In this document: positions 12,198 through 23,712 of the stretch, in pieces
How the letters are laid out: each line of letters opens with the position of its first letter
How positions within the stretch are numbered: position 1 is the stretch's first letter
NCBI GenBank assembly: GCA_021464245.1
Contig: JADCRB010000016.1
Coordinates: 15,487,345-15,551,344 of the forward strand
Source of the DNA: Carallia brachiata
Lineage: Eukaryota; Streptophyta; Magnoliopsida; Malpighiales; Rhizophoraceae
Direction of reading: 5' to 3'
Length of the DNA stretch: 64,000 nucleotides
Notes under the pieces: model-generated
What the model was told of the DNA's origin: nothing
The model's input: only the letters and a program-made list of their open reading frames with translations
Databases searched by the model: none
Made by a program: the position numbers and the translations under genes

Positions 12198-12237
12198 CAT
12201 AGTAATAATAATAATAATTATATATTATTATTATTAT
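12198..12237. repeat. palindromic AAT/ATT microsatellite
   Basis: A run of aat units turns directly into a run of att units around ttatatatta, so the segment can fold into one perfect A/T hairpin. Confidence 0.8.
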
Positions 12238-12698
12238 CACTTTGTTCTTTGTGACAACATTGCCGCCGGGCATCTAGCAGTTGAGCATGACGCATTGCTA
12301 ATGCGAAAACTTGTTTGTATCCGGCTTTGCTTGCGACATATTTTGTGTCATATTTGGCAGTAAAAGACAATCTTGCTTGTCTCCTCAGCAATCGTCTATT
12401 TTCCATTACTGTTTGTGTGCTGTTTTTTTGGTCGTGTTTGTGTGCTTTTTAGTGGGAACTAAATTAATTGTGCCTTTCCACCAGACCAGACCAAACCAGA
12501 CCACCCCCTGAGTGTATACGTATAATAATTGATGATTTTTAAAAGCAACCAAATATTCTGACAGTCCCATAAATCCGGCTTTAGATGGCCTATACCCATC
12601 AAAAGGGATTGCCACTTTGTGCTCATTGCAATATTGAGAAACTCTCCTCGATTTGTCTGCTTCGTCGGAGCAATACTTGAGAGCTGCTAGCATCAGCT
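12218..12698 (-). CDS. unrecognised coding-like segment, possibly two exons or a gene fragment
   Basis: The minus strand reads MLAALKYCSDEADKSRR and continues VSQYCNEHKVAIPFDGYRPS, KAGFMGLSEYLVAFKN (from 12693), with coding-like codon use. It is preceded by a plausible acceptor (TTTGTCAG, near 12697), so the ATG may be internal to an exon. A second frame, MENRRLLRRQARLSFTAKYD and onward (12406-12218), follows a plausible acceptor (CAAACAG). A donor such as TAC|GTATAC near 12530 could link them, but I could not prove a continuous frame. I do not recognise the family. The C-terminal frame ends inside the AAT/ATT palindrome, which suggests truncation. It may be a remnant of a larger gene. Confidence 0.35.
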
Positions 12699-12699
12699 G

Positions 12700-15082
12700 A
12701 CAAATATGTCAAAGTTAGTCATTCTACTAGAGGAGGAAGATAACAAATATATTTAAATAATAATATAATTTTATTTAATTATTTTTGACCATTTATCTAA
12801 ATTTATTTTTATAAATTTAATTATCTAATAATTCGTATTATCTTATTTCTACTTTGAAATTATTCTTGTGATATTAGAAAGTTTTCTTTTTTCCTTCAAA
12901 TTTTTCACTTTCAAAATTCTTCCTTTTTTTGTTTTTGTTTTTTTTTTTTGTCCTTCTGAGTCTGTTTGGTTTTGGTATGGCAATTAAGCAAAATGACAGT
13001 CCGTTTGCTACTATTGTACTAAACGCTGATGTTTGGTCCGTCGAGAACAACTTATTTATGTCAAGATTATGATAATTTGCAAGCAATTATGTTCTAATAG
13101 ATTAGAACCAGCAACTAGTTCAGAACAAATAAGACTTCTAGCAAGGTTTGAGGTTCCAAAACCAACCTATCCGACAAAATTTTTCCTCTCTAACTCCGTT
13201 AAAGACCAAAACAAACCAGCAACCCAAATATGGTCTGGAAAGTGAAGAGCACTAGGTAGCCATGCCATCTCACAGTTCACATCTCTCCACCTTTCTAAGC
13301 ACTTCCCTGCCATTTTCTTCCGTTTACATTGGTCAAAAACAAAGGAAGATCTCAATATGTTGATCTCGGTAACTTCCAATACGCTTTTTTTCTTTTTTTC
13401 TTTTTTAACAAGTAACTTCCAAAACACTTACCAAAAGTTACCTTGGTCTTCAATATACGAAATGGCAACCAATTAATTCTTCACTATGATTTCATTAAAG
13501 CACAGTTATCCCCTTACATCATTGCATACGTTTGCTATTGAGGTGTCCTGAGGATCAATATATTAATGAAGAAAGTTTATTTGTAATGATTCAATTTGAC
13601 AGTAATATCTTTTAGATTAGACTTTTTCAACATCTTTGTCGTTATTTAAAAAATTTCAACAAATTATCTTAAAAAAAAAAAAAGTAACGTGTAATATTTT
13701 AATAATTAAAAACTGAGACATCTATTTTAAGATTTTAAATTTTAATTTTGAGTAATATATATGAAGTTTAAGGTAATAGAGAGAATTACTTATATTATAT
13801 AATTTATAATTCAATAGACATTTTAATTTATAAAAAAAAAAAAAAAAAAAAGCTATAAGAACTTCTGACTCAAAGTCACCATAGTTTTACTTAAAAATTA
13901 TAAGCAAAAATTGGCTCCGACATCAATTCTATCCTAGAGTCTAATTGGATTATCTCATATGAATTAGCCCACCAACTCCATTCACAAAATCACCTGACCT
14001 TATAACATCGACATCAAAACTGTATCCCTCAAGTTACGAAACAAAGAAATTACTTTGACTTTGCTAAGACTAACCCCATGACCTGTAGAGTCCCCCAAAA
14101 TTTTTTTCCTGTAGTTATACATGGAAATATTGCCCTTAAAGAAATTTAATGATTATTTCCAATGTACCAAAAAAAAAAAACAACAAATTTAATGATTAGC
14201 ACACCATTATGACCCAAAGCTAATGGATGTATCAAATTAAGAGATGTCATGATGGGATTATTGCTTAATGTACAATTAAATTAGTGAGCACAGCCTTCAG
14301 ATTCTTTTCATTTTCCTTCTTATTTTCTTTCCTTGTTTTTCCTGAGGATCCTGTGAATCATGACAAGAAATCAATTGGTTACCTTGAGAAATTAACCTTC
14401 ATGGGTGCCTCTACTCCACCTAAGTTTCATTATCTTCTGCATAATTAAACTGTATGGAACCAATCGAATTAACTAAAGAAGACTATTGTTATTTCCTACT
14501 CTTTAAATAGTCCATCATCTTGGAAAATGTTTATTGAAACTCCTGAGCATTCTGTCACAGAGTCACTCTCTGTCTTTCCCCTGCCCAGCTCCATATTCAA
14601 AAGCAATATTAGAAAATGAAATAATTACTTTTTCATCATAAAAACAGTAAAAGCAAAAGGCAACATTTTTTATTTTATTTCCAGTATAAATACAGTGTAT
14701 ACAAGTGTCAACAACAATTGTGAAGACCCCACTAGATAGACAGCATCCTGAGTAAGCAAGAACATGTCCCTATCTCTTGCTCATACGAATACAAATTTGT
14801 GAAACCCCAAATAAGTACTGTCACGTTCCAATAACTTTTGTTTGGTTTGGTAACACTGCTTGTATTGGTTGGTGAGCAAATCTAAGTTTACTTGAACCCA
14901 ACCCCCACCCAACCAAAAAAAAAAAAAAAAAACCAACAATAATATTTTTCATAATATACAGAATTCAACATTAAGGACCTAACTTCATATGCACATGGTA
15001 CCTTTTGTCACATGTTCATATTTGGCTCAAGCAATTTTCTCTACCATACAAATTATAATACGTACATAATATATTTATAGTG
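12700..15082. other. intergenic, AT-rich, no gene seen
   Basis: Contains several poly-A/T runs (12941-12950, 13832-13851, 14170-14180, 14917-14932). A dispersed-repeat copy lies near 13776-13851. The last few hundred bases probably include the 3' UTR of the MYB gene. No supported open frame. Confidence 0.4.
13776..13851 (+). repeat. dispersed A-tailed repeat, copy 1
   Basis: The block attatataatttataattca followed by an A20 run resembles 25226-25290, where the same order ends in an A-rich tract. This is consistent with 3' ends of a retroposon family. Confidence 0.4.
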
Positions 15083-16333
15083 CTAGTACTTGTGATCTTC
15101 CACAACTACCGTGTTTAATGTGATGTCATCAAGGCAATCAAACCCGAAATCATGAATGCCAAAATCTTGGCAATCCAATAACCAGGAACAATTATCCTCC
15201 CAGGATGGATTACCAATTTGGCTATTACTGTTTTCTGCTGCAGTCAGAATATTGTTCCACGATGCATCATCAACTAGAGGAGGCTCATCGACCCACAGGC
15301 TATTCAATAACATCTCATCGTTGCAAACACTGTTCAGCAAAACCGACGACTCGTCGGTAGAACAATTTTCGGTTGGTGATGAGCTCGAATTATCCTCAGA
15401 GAAAACAGTGGCATCATTTTCTTGCATAGGATTAATGTTTCCAGCTTCTGACAAAATATCAGCTTGAGATGAACTATCTTGCTCAGGCTTGACTTCTTCT
15501 TCTTTGTTTATTGGTTCATGTGTAATTGGATCAATTCCCATCTTAACAAGTTTTTTCTTGATGTGAGTATTCCAGTGATTCTTAATCTCATTGTCAGTCC
15601 TTCCAGGCAACCTTGCTGCTATCTTGGACCACCTATATAAAAACCATATCAGAAAGTAATTAATATATCAAACTCCAAGTCCTACAATTGCAAGATGAAA
15701 AGTATTTTTGCAAATATTGGTCGTGGCAATCTATGTGTGTGTATATATATATATATATCGGACTCTGGAAGTCAAATAATCAAATTAATTGTGCATTGAA
15801 TCCTAGCATTGCAAATGGGGACTAACTTTTAAACTAAGATAATGCATTAGCTATTCCATAATCGTTCGTACCAATGACATTTAAAAAAGAGGTGGATATT
15901 TTTCTGATTGGTTTGAGAGGTTGTTCCCAAACTTTAGGTAGGGTTCGAATTTTCAGCCTCACTTTTCTTTTTAAGGGGCTCCAATAGCCACAGGACTCCA
16001 GTAGCCGTTAGGCTACCAGACAAAAAAAAACAAAGAAAGAAAAAAGAGAAAAAGAAAGAGGAGGATCAACCTGTTGCCAAGACGAGCATGAAGGTCAATG
16101 ACCAATTGCTCCTCTGCTTCTGTAAGGAGCCCTCTCTTCAAGTCCGGGCGAAGGTAATTAGTCCATCGGAGGCGGCAACTTTTGCCGCAACGTCGGAGTC
16201 CGGCGAGCTTGGGGACAGCTCTCCAACAACACTGGCCATTGGTGAGAATGAAGTTGATGAGTTTCTTGTCTTCCTCAGCTGTCCATGGCCCTTTCTTGAC
16301 ACCAAGTTTGTCACAACAAGGTTGTCTGCCCAT
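15083..16333 (-). CDS. R2R3-MYB transcription factor, MYB20/MYB43-like (subgroup 8)
   Basis: Nuclear DNA-binding regulator. Exons 16333-16071 and 15632-15083 join in frame (CAG|GTTGAT and TATAG|GTGG), giving 270 residues. The start [17 protein letters not shown] is diagnostic; a GTG-initiated extension to 16342 is not used. The R2 repeat carries W17, W37 and W57; R3 reads through [20 protein letters not shown] and spans the intron. There is no intron inside R2, where many R2R3-MYBs have one. The tail [14 protein letters not shown] matches the MYB20/43/42/85 group, which in Arabidopsis controls secondary-wall and lignin genes. The acidic Ser/Asn-rich C-terminus ends in [17 protein letters not shown], a likely activation region. 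A function in secondary-wall regulation is inferred from the group. The intron (15633-16070) contains a SINE whose right flank lies only four bases from the splice donor. Confidence 0.93.
15898..16054 (+). mobile_element. tRNA-derived SINE inside the MYB intron
   Basis: Box A-like ttggtttgagagg (15909 onward) and box B-like gggttcgaatttt (15942 onward) stand about 30 bases apart, followed by a body with gtagccgttaggctacc and an A-rich tail (16021-16054). The flanks aaagaggtggat (15886-15897) and aaagaggaggat (16055-16066) are a 12-bp target duplication with one mismatch. The element is antisense to MYB. Confidence 0.8.
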
Positions 16334-16423
16334 AATCCACACTTATTCAACTCTGCCTAATGTTGAAAAAAATCGGAATTCACAAATACGACTTGTAAAG
16401 ACCCAAAAGCCCCACACCCACCT

Positions 16424-16432
16424 TTATATAAT
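16424..16432 (-). promoter_or_regulatory. probable TATA box of the MYB gene
   Basis: The minus strand reads TTATATAAAGG about 90 bases upstream of the MYB start codon, a normal spacing for a plant core promoter with a short leader. Confidence 0.5.
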
Positions 16433-16439
16433 GCTCCCA

Positions 16440-17339
16440 AGGAACATAAGTTCACGCACAAACACGCATGTATAGATTATAGGAAAAAATTATAAAAAAA
16501 TAAAAAAAATAAAAAAGAAATTTCTGGGTTCTGCTATTGGTTTCTGAAAGTGACATAGGAACTAGAATGTATTGGCTTGCTCTGCTTCGTGTTGGACTGC
16601 TGATGCACTGAAAATGAGTGTGAAAGTGAAATGACAAGTGAAAAAAGATCAAGGGTACAATCTAATCAAGCGCGCCCAAAAAGGGTCCAAAATTAAAAAT
16701 TAAAAATTAAAAAACGCAATCTTCCCAATTTCCCACACAAACCCAACTCTCCCCTGATTGCAAGCTTACTCAACCATTCCATCACTCATTTCGTCATCAC
16801 TAAGTTTACGGGTCATTATGTGTTGCTTATAAGTAATAAACCTTAAAATTGGCATTAACAGGGGTTAACCTTGGATTTATAAATAAAAAAAATCTGTTGA
16901 AACTGGTCCGTCCTCGATAGAAATACATGTTTTTATGTAGGTAGCTGGATAATGTACGGATTAAGGCGTATTTGAAACTCTAGTAGTGGACCCCAGATTT
17001 CTTTTTTGATTTTTTTTCAGTCATAATGAGTGAGAAAAACTGATCGAAACAATCTTAATTAAAATAATGATATATATTACAAAAATTATGTTACGATATA
17101 ATAAATTAGAAATAATTATTAATTTTTTTAATACCGTTAAATATAAAAAAGAGAAAAGTTGATAATTTTTTCATAATTATAAATTTAAAATATTTATAAT
17201 ATCATTTTTGTGATATATGTCATTATTCTACTTAAAATGTAAGGGCTCAGCTAACCATCTCTAAAAATGACTTTTCTAAAGATAACTGTTTGAGGAAGAG
17301 CGTCCATGTCAGGGAGGAGTTTCTCATAGTTTAAAAGAA
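16440..17339. other. upstream region of the MYB gene
   Basis: AT-rich non-coding sequence with short direct repeats (aaaattaaaaattaaaaatt near 16691). No gene recognised. Confidence 0.4.
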
Positions 17340-17740
17340 TAAAAACTGCTCAGATATTAGTAAGAAAGTCCACATATTGGTTGTCTTCCTGCAAAGTGTG
17401 TTGTGTTTACATATCCCAGACTATCTTAGCATGCACAAATAATTTGCAATAAAAAGTCCGACAAGTATCAAACTCCCAACCATCCTTAGTAATTTTCTAC
17501 ACAGCTAACATAGAATCTGGCTCAATATAACATTAGGAAATTCTCGTTTCCCACAGTTTGTAAGGCCATACAGATAGTTCTGAGTTCTACTCCAATAGCC
17601 ATTGACGTGCCACAAAAGATCCAAAAAACCATAAACCCTAGGACCACAATAATCCCGAACTACACTCTTAAATTTATCTAATCCTAAGTCCTTATCGACG
17701 CCGATTTTTAAAGACATATGGGGGCCGGATTCCAACTGAT
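17340..17740 (-). pseudogene. LINE retrotransposon relic, RNase H-like domain
   Basis: The minus strand carries, in shifting frames, LKIGVD with SVVRDYCG, then PDSMLAV, then QEDNQYVDFLTNI. This is the order of the C-terminal RNase H-like (RVT_3) domain of plant LINEs, whose usual forms are NVDGA, VVRDxxG, DSMxAV and xxNxxADxLAN. Stops and frameshifts interrupt it, so it is long dead. No reverse transcriptase part or poly-A tail was found next to it. Confidence 0.6.
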
Positions 17741-17876
17741 AAATAAAGAATCTGTCGCATTATCTCCATGCTCCATTGACACCTTGGACCAAATAAAATA
17801 AATTTCAACCGTCGGCCGCTTCATAAACATAAAAGAGGTTGGTACTTGCTAATGTCTGAAGTTTGCTCTTGGCGAA

Positions 17877-18036
17877 GATGCACCACATTTCAAATTTGAG
17901 ATCGAAATCTGTACTATATAGGCAATAAATAACGTGTCGTGACCGCAAATTTTGCAAAAAACGCACCACAATTCAGATTTAGGATCGAAATCTGTAATAT
18001 GAGCAATAAAGAACGTGCCATAACCACAAATTTTCC
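17877..18036. repeat. two-copy diverged tandem repeat, period about 83 bp
   Basis: The block from gatgcaccacatttcaaatt (17877) recurs at 17961 as cgcaccacaattcagattta. Both copies continue with gatcgaaatctgta and end in a variant of gacc[g/a]caaatttt. Confidence 0.75.
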
Positions 18037-18059
18037 TAACTATTATCAACCAGGAAAAT

Positions 18060-20640
18060 TGCATTTGTTTACAGATTTTGCGCCGTCAACTTGTTAAGGA
18101 CAACAAAAAATTTCAATATTAATGTCAAGCAGACCAAGAAAGTTAAGCCCATTAATATTATGTCTTTCGAGATACCGAAGATTCTCACACAATTCAGTGA
18201 CCACAATCAATTTTTCTACAGTATCCTGAAATGAATAAAACTTCTTGACAATGCAAAAGTTGCATGCGATGATGTAGATCTTTAAATTAAGAAAAATATA
18301 TTGAATTCAAATAAAAAAAGTAAATGAGCTGATTGATTCCGTTGGATAAATTGAGTATTTCTCATTTACTCATTCTTATATTGTCATGTAGTGTAATTCG
18401 AATGGTAAAGTTGAGTGAACGGTAGCATTATCCCCTAAAGTTGGAATCTTAGATATATTATAGGCAAATTGCATAGTGGAATTAATATTTCTTACATCTT
18501 GAGTCTCCAGATAATTTGTAAAATGATATGTTTTCACGAGAAAAGCGGTCAAGATTTCACGTTTTTCTATTTATTAATTAACAATGGGAATTGTTTCACC
18601 AGAAATTTGTTAAGTCACTTAATCTCTGTTGCTATGGTGACACCCTATTAACGGGCGATAATGATGGATTCAGTATGATACAATAAAACATGATAACACA
18701 TGGTCGCAATGTCAAAAACATATTACTATAGCATTAACATTTCCTCGATGCACGTTTCTTTAAAAAAAAAAAAATATGCATTGTGATCATGCTTCTCCCC
18801 TGCTGACAGTAAATTGGCGGCAGGTATTGTTTTCTATGCTAGAGGAAGCAAAGAACAAGGAAAAAACTACATTATATCATTATTGATTTGTTTTTTTAAT
18901 GTGTTGATTGCAAATTGGTGCAAAAAAAAAAAGTTTGGAACTTAATAACACAGATGCATTATGATAAAAATAAAAACACACAAAGATAATATAACACACA
19001 AACTGGTACAAAATTTCAAATTGAACGTTTACGGATATCTTGGATAGTTAATAAAACAAAAATTGTCATTTTTGTAACAATGTAGTAGATATTCCCAACG
19101 TAGGTGCAGTAAGGTGTCTTTATATGTAAGTGTGTAATATATATGTAATGTTTATTGTCGACTATGAAATTAATCCCTCTACATTCGCATTTTCTTGTCT
19201 AGAAAAAAGTGTTGTAGCTAGATATTATGTTATTCATCAAATATACCACCTGCATTTCGACAGCAGCAATGACCCAGATGCAAATTAGCTATTTTATACA
19301 ACTAAGGAAGAGGAGTACAATACATCGAAATCAAAATAAGAAGCGAAAAAGACAGAAGACACTATTGCAATCTACGAAACCTAGGTCTTTGTGTACGTTT
19401 TACGGAAGTCTTAACGTTGCAATAACAATAAGAAAATCCAGCTCACTTCTTTTGTCAAGGTACAGCCCTTTACTCTACCATTAGTCGTGAAAGGTGCCTC
19501 CAATTGCAATTTAATCAACCATTCTTTTTTTCTTATTGCAAGCGATGTTTAGACGAAAAAAGGATAACAAAGTCAAAAACCGAACGAGGAATTAAAAATT
19601 TTAATAAGAATATTTAATCAATTGTATTTAAAAAAATAATAAGAATTGAACGAAAACAAGTTAATATTATTATTTTTCTTAAAATATGTAAATAAAAAAT
19701 AATAAATTATTAAATATAATTGAATAAACTGTATAATTATTTTATTATTACTTAAAATTAGACTGCGTACGAAATACTATGCATAAATAGTCACTTCCTT
19801 TACCAAGGCACGAATCATTAGCAACTTGCTGAATCTACTTTTCTTTCAAGTCCAAACATCATTAGCCAGATGACATTTTTAAAGAAAAACCATTAGCTGT
19901 AATTTATACTCGTGCCTTTTTTTTTATTTTTCCCGATTGGAGTTTAGATCTGGATAAAGCGGCTACAATCATGAGCACCTCTTGAGATGCTCTCCCGGAG
20001 AATTCATCTCAGCACTACTTCTAATTTTAAATTATTAATTAACTTGTCTTTTGCAAGTAAGATATTAATATCATTCTCACACTTAGGCGTGCACATCTTA
20101 CTTGAAAAAAAATCTTACTTTGTAAAAAAAAAGTACACGTTACTATTTATTTAATTAATTTCTGCTTGACACGATGAAATATGTATGTTTAGATTATTCC
20201 TTGTAACACGTATCATTACATGACCCATCTGGCATCATTTATAGATTGTTCTTTTCATGAACCGAAATTCAATTCAGGTTTTGCAAACGACCCCAAAATC
20301 TTGATCTCAATGTGACCCCTTTATTCTTAGTATTTTAAATTTTATACTATCAGATACAACATATAAAGAATTAATGTCCTAGTGGGTCTATAGAGTATTA
20401 AAATTAATGTCTCTACTCTCTAACAAGCCTGTAAAAAACTATCTCTACTTATTTATTTTCTATAAAAAAAAAGGAGAGAATTAATGTTGGTGACCAACGT
20501 ATATTGGCCTCTGTTTCCCTCTTGCACAATTGTCTTCCCTGCTGAACCACCATTGTCAAAGTCATTTTAGGATCTTGACCTTGTGACGTTCAATAAATGG
20601 TACTAGAAACATTGAAATTTTGTGTATACGGAGTTCACAA
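18060..20640. other. intergenic, AT-rich, nothing recognised
   Basis: Open frames at 18469-18651 and 19227-19484 are short with no family resemblance or splice context. Several A/T homopolymers are present. Confidence 0.4.
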
Positions 20641-20653
20641 TCCAATTTCTTGT

Positions 20654-20829
20654 CTTTTTTTTTTTTTAGTCCTAAAAATAGTGGACGAGTGTTCACCACT
20701 CCGCGCCGGGTAGCCCAATTAAGGGGCAAAGCGCTACCCACAGACTTTGAAGGTGCTCCATACCCAGACTCGAACCCGAGACCTGTTAAGGAGAAGAGAC
20801 CCCGTACCCTCTTATCTCACTCCTGTGGT
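20654..20829 (-). mobile_element. tRNA-derived SINE with intact target duplication
   Basis: On the minus strand, box B CGGGTTCGAGTC is followed by GGTATGGAGCACC, GTAGCGCTTTGCCCC and TACCCGGCGCG, the body of a widespread dicot SINE family, and then a poly-A tail (plus-strand T13 at 20655-20667). The flanks caatttcttgt (20643-20653) and caatttcatgt (20830-20840) form an 11-bp target duplication with one mismatch. The head is degenerate for box A. Confidence 0.85.
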
Positions 20830-21009
20830 CAATTTCATGTTCTTTTGACTTCATTTCTCTTAACTTATGCACTTGATCCTATAGTTCTTCAATGTGGACC
20901 CTTTGGCCCCACTATCTGGACTTCCCAATTGGGTGTCGTGATTCATGGCCTATGGCCTCAAACATATGGATTGATCTCGATTCTTCGAGTTACGTTATTG
21001 AATTTATGA
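20830..21009 (+). pseudogene. possible RNase T2-like N-terminal fragment
   Basis: The plus frame reads a hydrophobic stretch HVLLTSFLLTYA, then LDPIVLQCGPFGPTIWTS and VIHGLWPQTYG. The layout of signal peptide, VLQ motif and xIHGLWPQ matches the N-terminus of secreted RNase T2/S-like RNases, where HGLWP holds a catalytic histidine. The usual W after VLQ is C here, and nothing further downstream resembles the family. A SINE sits directly upstream, so an in-frame start is lost. The evidence is one short motif plus context. Confidence 0.3.
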
Positions 21010-21170
21010 CGATCATACACATGCCAGATTCAACATTAATGTCCGTGGTTCAAAAAAAAAAAAACCATTGATGTCAAAAAAAAAAAACTGTTCCACCAAA
21101 AAAAAATTAAATTAATAGGTGAAGTCAATTAAATAAATAATGGTGCTTGTAATTTTATTTTTTTTTGATA

Positions 21171-22700
21171 AGTAAAATTAATCATAATCTAATATCATTT
21201 AAATATTATTTTTAATTTTTTCATTCAAGTGGATCCTATTTATTGTATGGTAAAATTATAAGTAAGTTATACTTACTTAAAAAAAAATTAAAATAAAAAT
21301 CCCCATTATTTTTAAATCTTTTATCTTAAAAGGCTATTTCCAGGACTTCAATTTGTTAGTGGTAAAAAAAAAAAAAAAAGGGATGTGAGTTTATTTAGTG
21401 GAAAATTACTTTTTCTAATCTCTCCATAAGTGAATTCCAATCTAATTTCAACATTATCACTATGGAAATTGGAACTGATCACAAATTTCTGATTTTTTTT
21501 TTAATTTTTACAAAAAACGCAGGTTCCTACTTATTCCTTCTTATCTACAAAATTCACATTTACGTACAACGTGCGGAGGTACTTCAATATCTTTTACTAA
21601 TATCTCTCTGTTAAAAAAAAAAAAATACAGGTAAATAGTGACATTTGCAAAAACTGTAAGTCAGACTATTGCTTGATTTCTAATCTAGTTTTATTAGAGA
21701 TGGCAACCCCGTGCAGGATTACTTTTATTGTTATTCTTCAATTTGTTTCTCCCCAGCAGATGTGGAGAAGTGATTTATATAAACAATAAGTTCATTTGGG
21801 TAAGCGTAAAAATATTTGAAACTAGTAACGAAGCTACTAATTAATTAGTACCACCAGAATGATATGTATGCACCGCTATTGAAGCAACCATCAATCTGCC
21901 TGAACGTGAACTTTCAGCTGCTACAGTTGCGACATGGCTTAACTGACAGAACCAATTATACAAGCAATCTCACTCACCTTTTGCTGCCATATCAAATCGA
22001 TTCTTGACTCCCACTGCTTGTCCCTTTGTACCTAAAGAAATACCTATACTAAAACAGTTTATACCTAAATCATGGAAAGTTTGGTGAGATGCACCAATAT
22101 TAACTACATAGCATGCATGCATCCTTTCATTCCATGTCTCACTTAATATTTTAAATTTTTTGTGAAATAAGTTTGACATATTATTAGAATTTTATAAGTA
22201 AGATGTTTTGTGTTTAGACCGCATTACTCTTAATTATGTATTTTTACAAGTATGATGCGTTTATTTTTTATTTGTACTTTCAATCTAGTAGACATTCATG
22301 TGATTATTAGAGTTTCATCGTGTAGATTTCTATTTTGATTCATTTTTAAAGTAAGTTTAATTTACTAATAATCTTATACCACATAATAAGTGGAGTCCAC
22401 GTGAAATAATTTTGACATGTTATCAAAGTTTTATAAGTAAGAAGTTTTGTGTTTAGACCGTATTACTCTTAATTATGTATTTTTACAAGTATGATGCATC
22501 TGTTTTTTGTTTATACTTTCAATCTAGTAGACATTCATATGATTATTAGAGTTTCATCATGAGGATTTCTATTTTGACTCTTTTTTTGAAGTAAGTGTAA
22601 CTTATTCATGATCTTATAAACACAATAAGTGGAATTCACTTGAATAAAAAAATTAAAAATAATATTTAAATGATATTAGATCATAACTTAGTTTTACTCA
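21171..22700. mobile_element. fold-back element with arms of about 120 bp
   Basis: The left arm (21171-21290) contains atctaatatcatttaaatat, then caagtggatcctatttattg and aagttatacttactt. The inverse complement of 22577-22700 carries the same blocks in the same order. The arms enclose about 1.3 kb that includes a 240-bp tandem repeat, so part of the right arm occurs twice. No transposase frame is present. Ends and target duplication could not be fixed. Confidence 0.6.
22162..22645. repeat. two-copy tandem repeat, period about 240 bp
   Basis: Unit 1 begins gtgaaataagtttgacat (22162) and unit 2 begins gtgaaataattttgacat (22401). Both contain tttgtgtttagaccg, attactcttaattatgtatt, tttcaatctagtagacattc and gattattagagtttcatc. 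Confidence 0.9.
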
Positions 22701-22740
22701 AAAAAAAAATGAGTAAAATTAACAAATACCTAAAATAATA

Positions 22741-22815
22741 TATATTTAGTCTTTTTTCAAATCTCATAATGTGGGAGTCTTATAGATAAAAGGGTTTGCT
22801 CTCCCTCTTGTAATA
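22741..22815 (+). mobile_element. possible Au SINE 3' end relic
   Basis: The block tttcaaatctcataatgtgg followed by gagtcttatagat, then gggtttgctctccctc, resembles a decayed Au SINE 3' end (caatgtgggag...gggttgcc). Too short to be sure. Confidence 0.3.
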
Positions 22816-23712
22816 ATTGTTACTCTTTCTATCTTAACTATAATTTAAAACCAACTAGTGGAATGTGGGATATATCTTCAAATTGTCCCACTTCAGTTGA
22901 TGATGAAAATGTTGCACAATTATGCCTCAAACACCATTGAGCAACACTATAGCGACTTAAGAACCACCAAATGGGAACTCATAAGGATTGCGTCAACTAA
23001 TTTCTACACCATTTGACTATAACAATGCTGTTGTGTTATAGAGTCCCTTTTAATAATTCATTACAATGTCTCATTACGTAAGTTTTGAGTAATGTAAGCG
23101 TCATCAAGAAATATTTTAAGTTTATAATGCCATTGCCATAGACTTTAGAAGTCTACAGTTAGAATGAGTGGCTGACAAATGATGCCATTGTAGCAAGTGG
23201 TTGAGATGAAATTTTCGTTTGAAGGGAAAGATTGTTTGTATTTTAGACTGAACAATTTGAGCTACAATTTTCGAATTCTTTCAAATTTGAGAGATTGTTC
23301 TTTTTAAAAAAAAAAAATTTCTAGCAGTGTCTGGGAATAGGAAAAGAATAGAAATACGAAACATGTCATTCCACGTGCAGGCATGTGGGTGAGAGATTCT
23401 TGCTCAACCCACTAAAACGCATTAGACACTAATATTACACAAAAAAAAAAAAAAAAAGCAAAGAAATAGGCATTCAATCAGATGAAGACTATATCCGGCA
23501 TTCAATATTCAATTAATCAACTCTATAATCAATTTTATGATAACCATACAATTAATTTGGGGATGACCTAATGTAGATAAGTTATTATCAGTTATTGTCT
23601 TCGAGAGGCAAATCAAAAGTCATATGATGAAAACATTATGGTGGGTATAGAAAAATGGAGATAGTTGTACTATATAATTTGAACTTGGCTGATGAAGACT
23701 CAAGAAACAATA
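22816..23712. other. intergenic, nothing recognised
   Basis: AT-rich sequence with A-runs at 23307-23317 and 23442-23457. No open frame with coding character. Confidence 0.4.

Noticed and set aside
16088..16475. Overlapping frames opposite the MYB exon
   Set aside because: Shadows of the conserved MYB R2R3 coding exon and its 5' leader.
20654..20829. Box B-like ggttcgagtc considered as a tRNA gene
   Set aside because: No cloverleaf; the body, poly-A tail and target duplication show a SINE.
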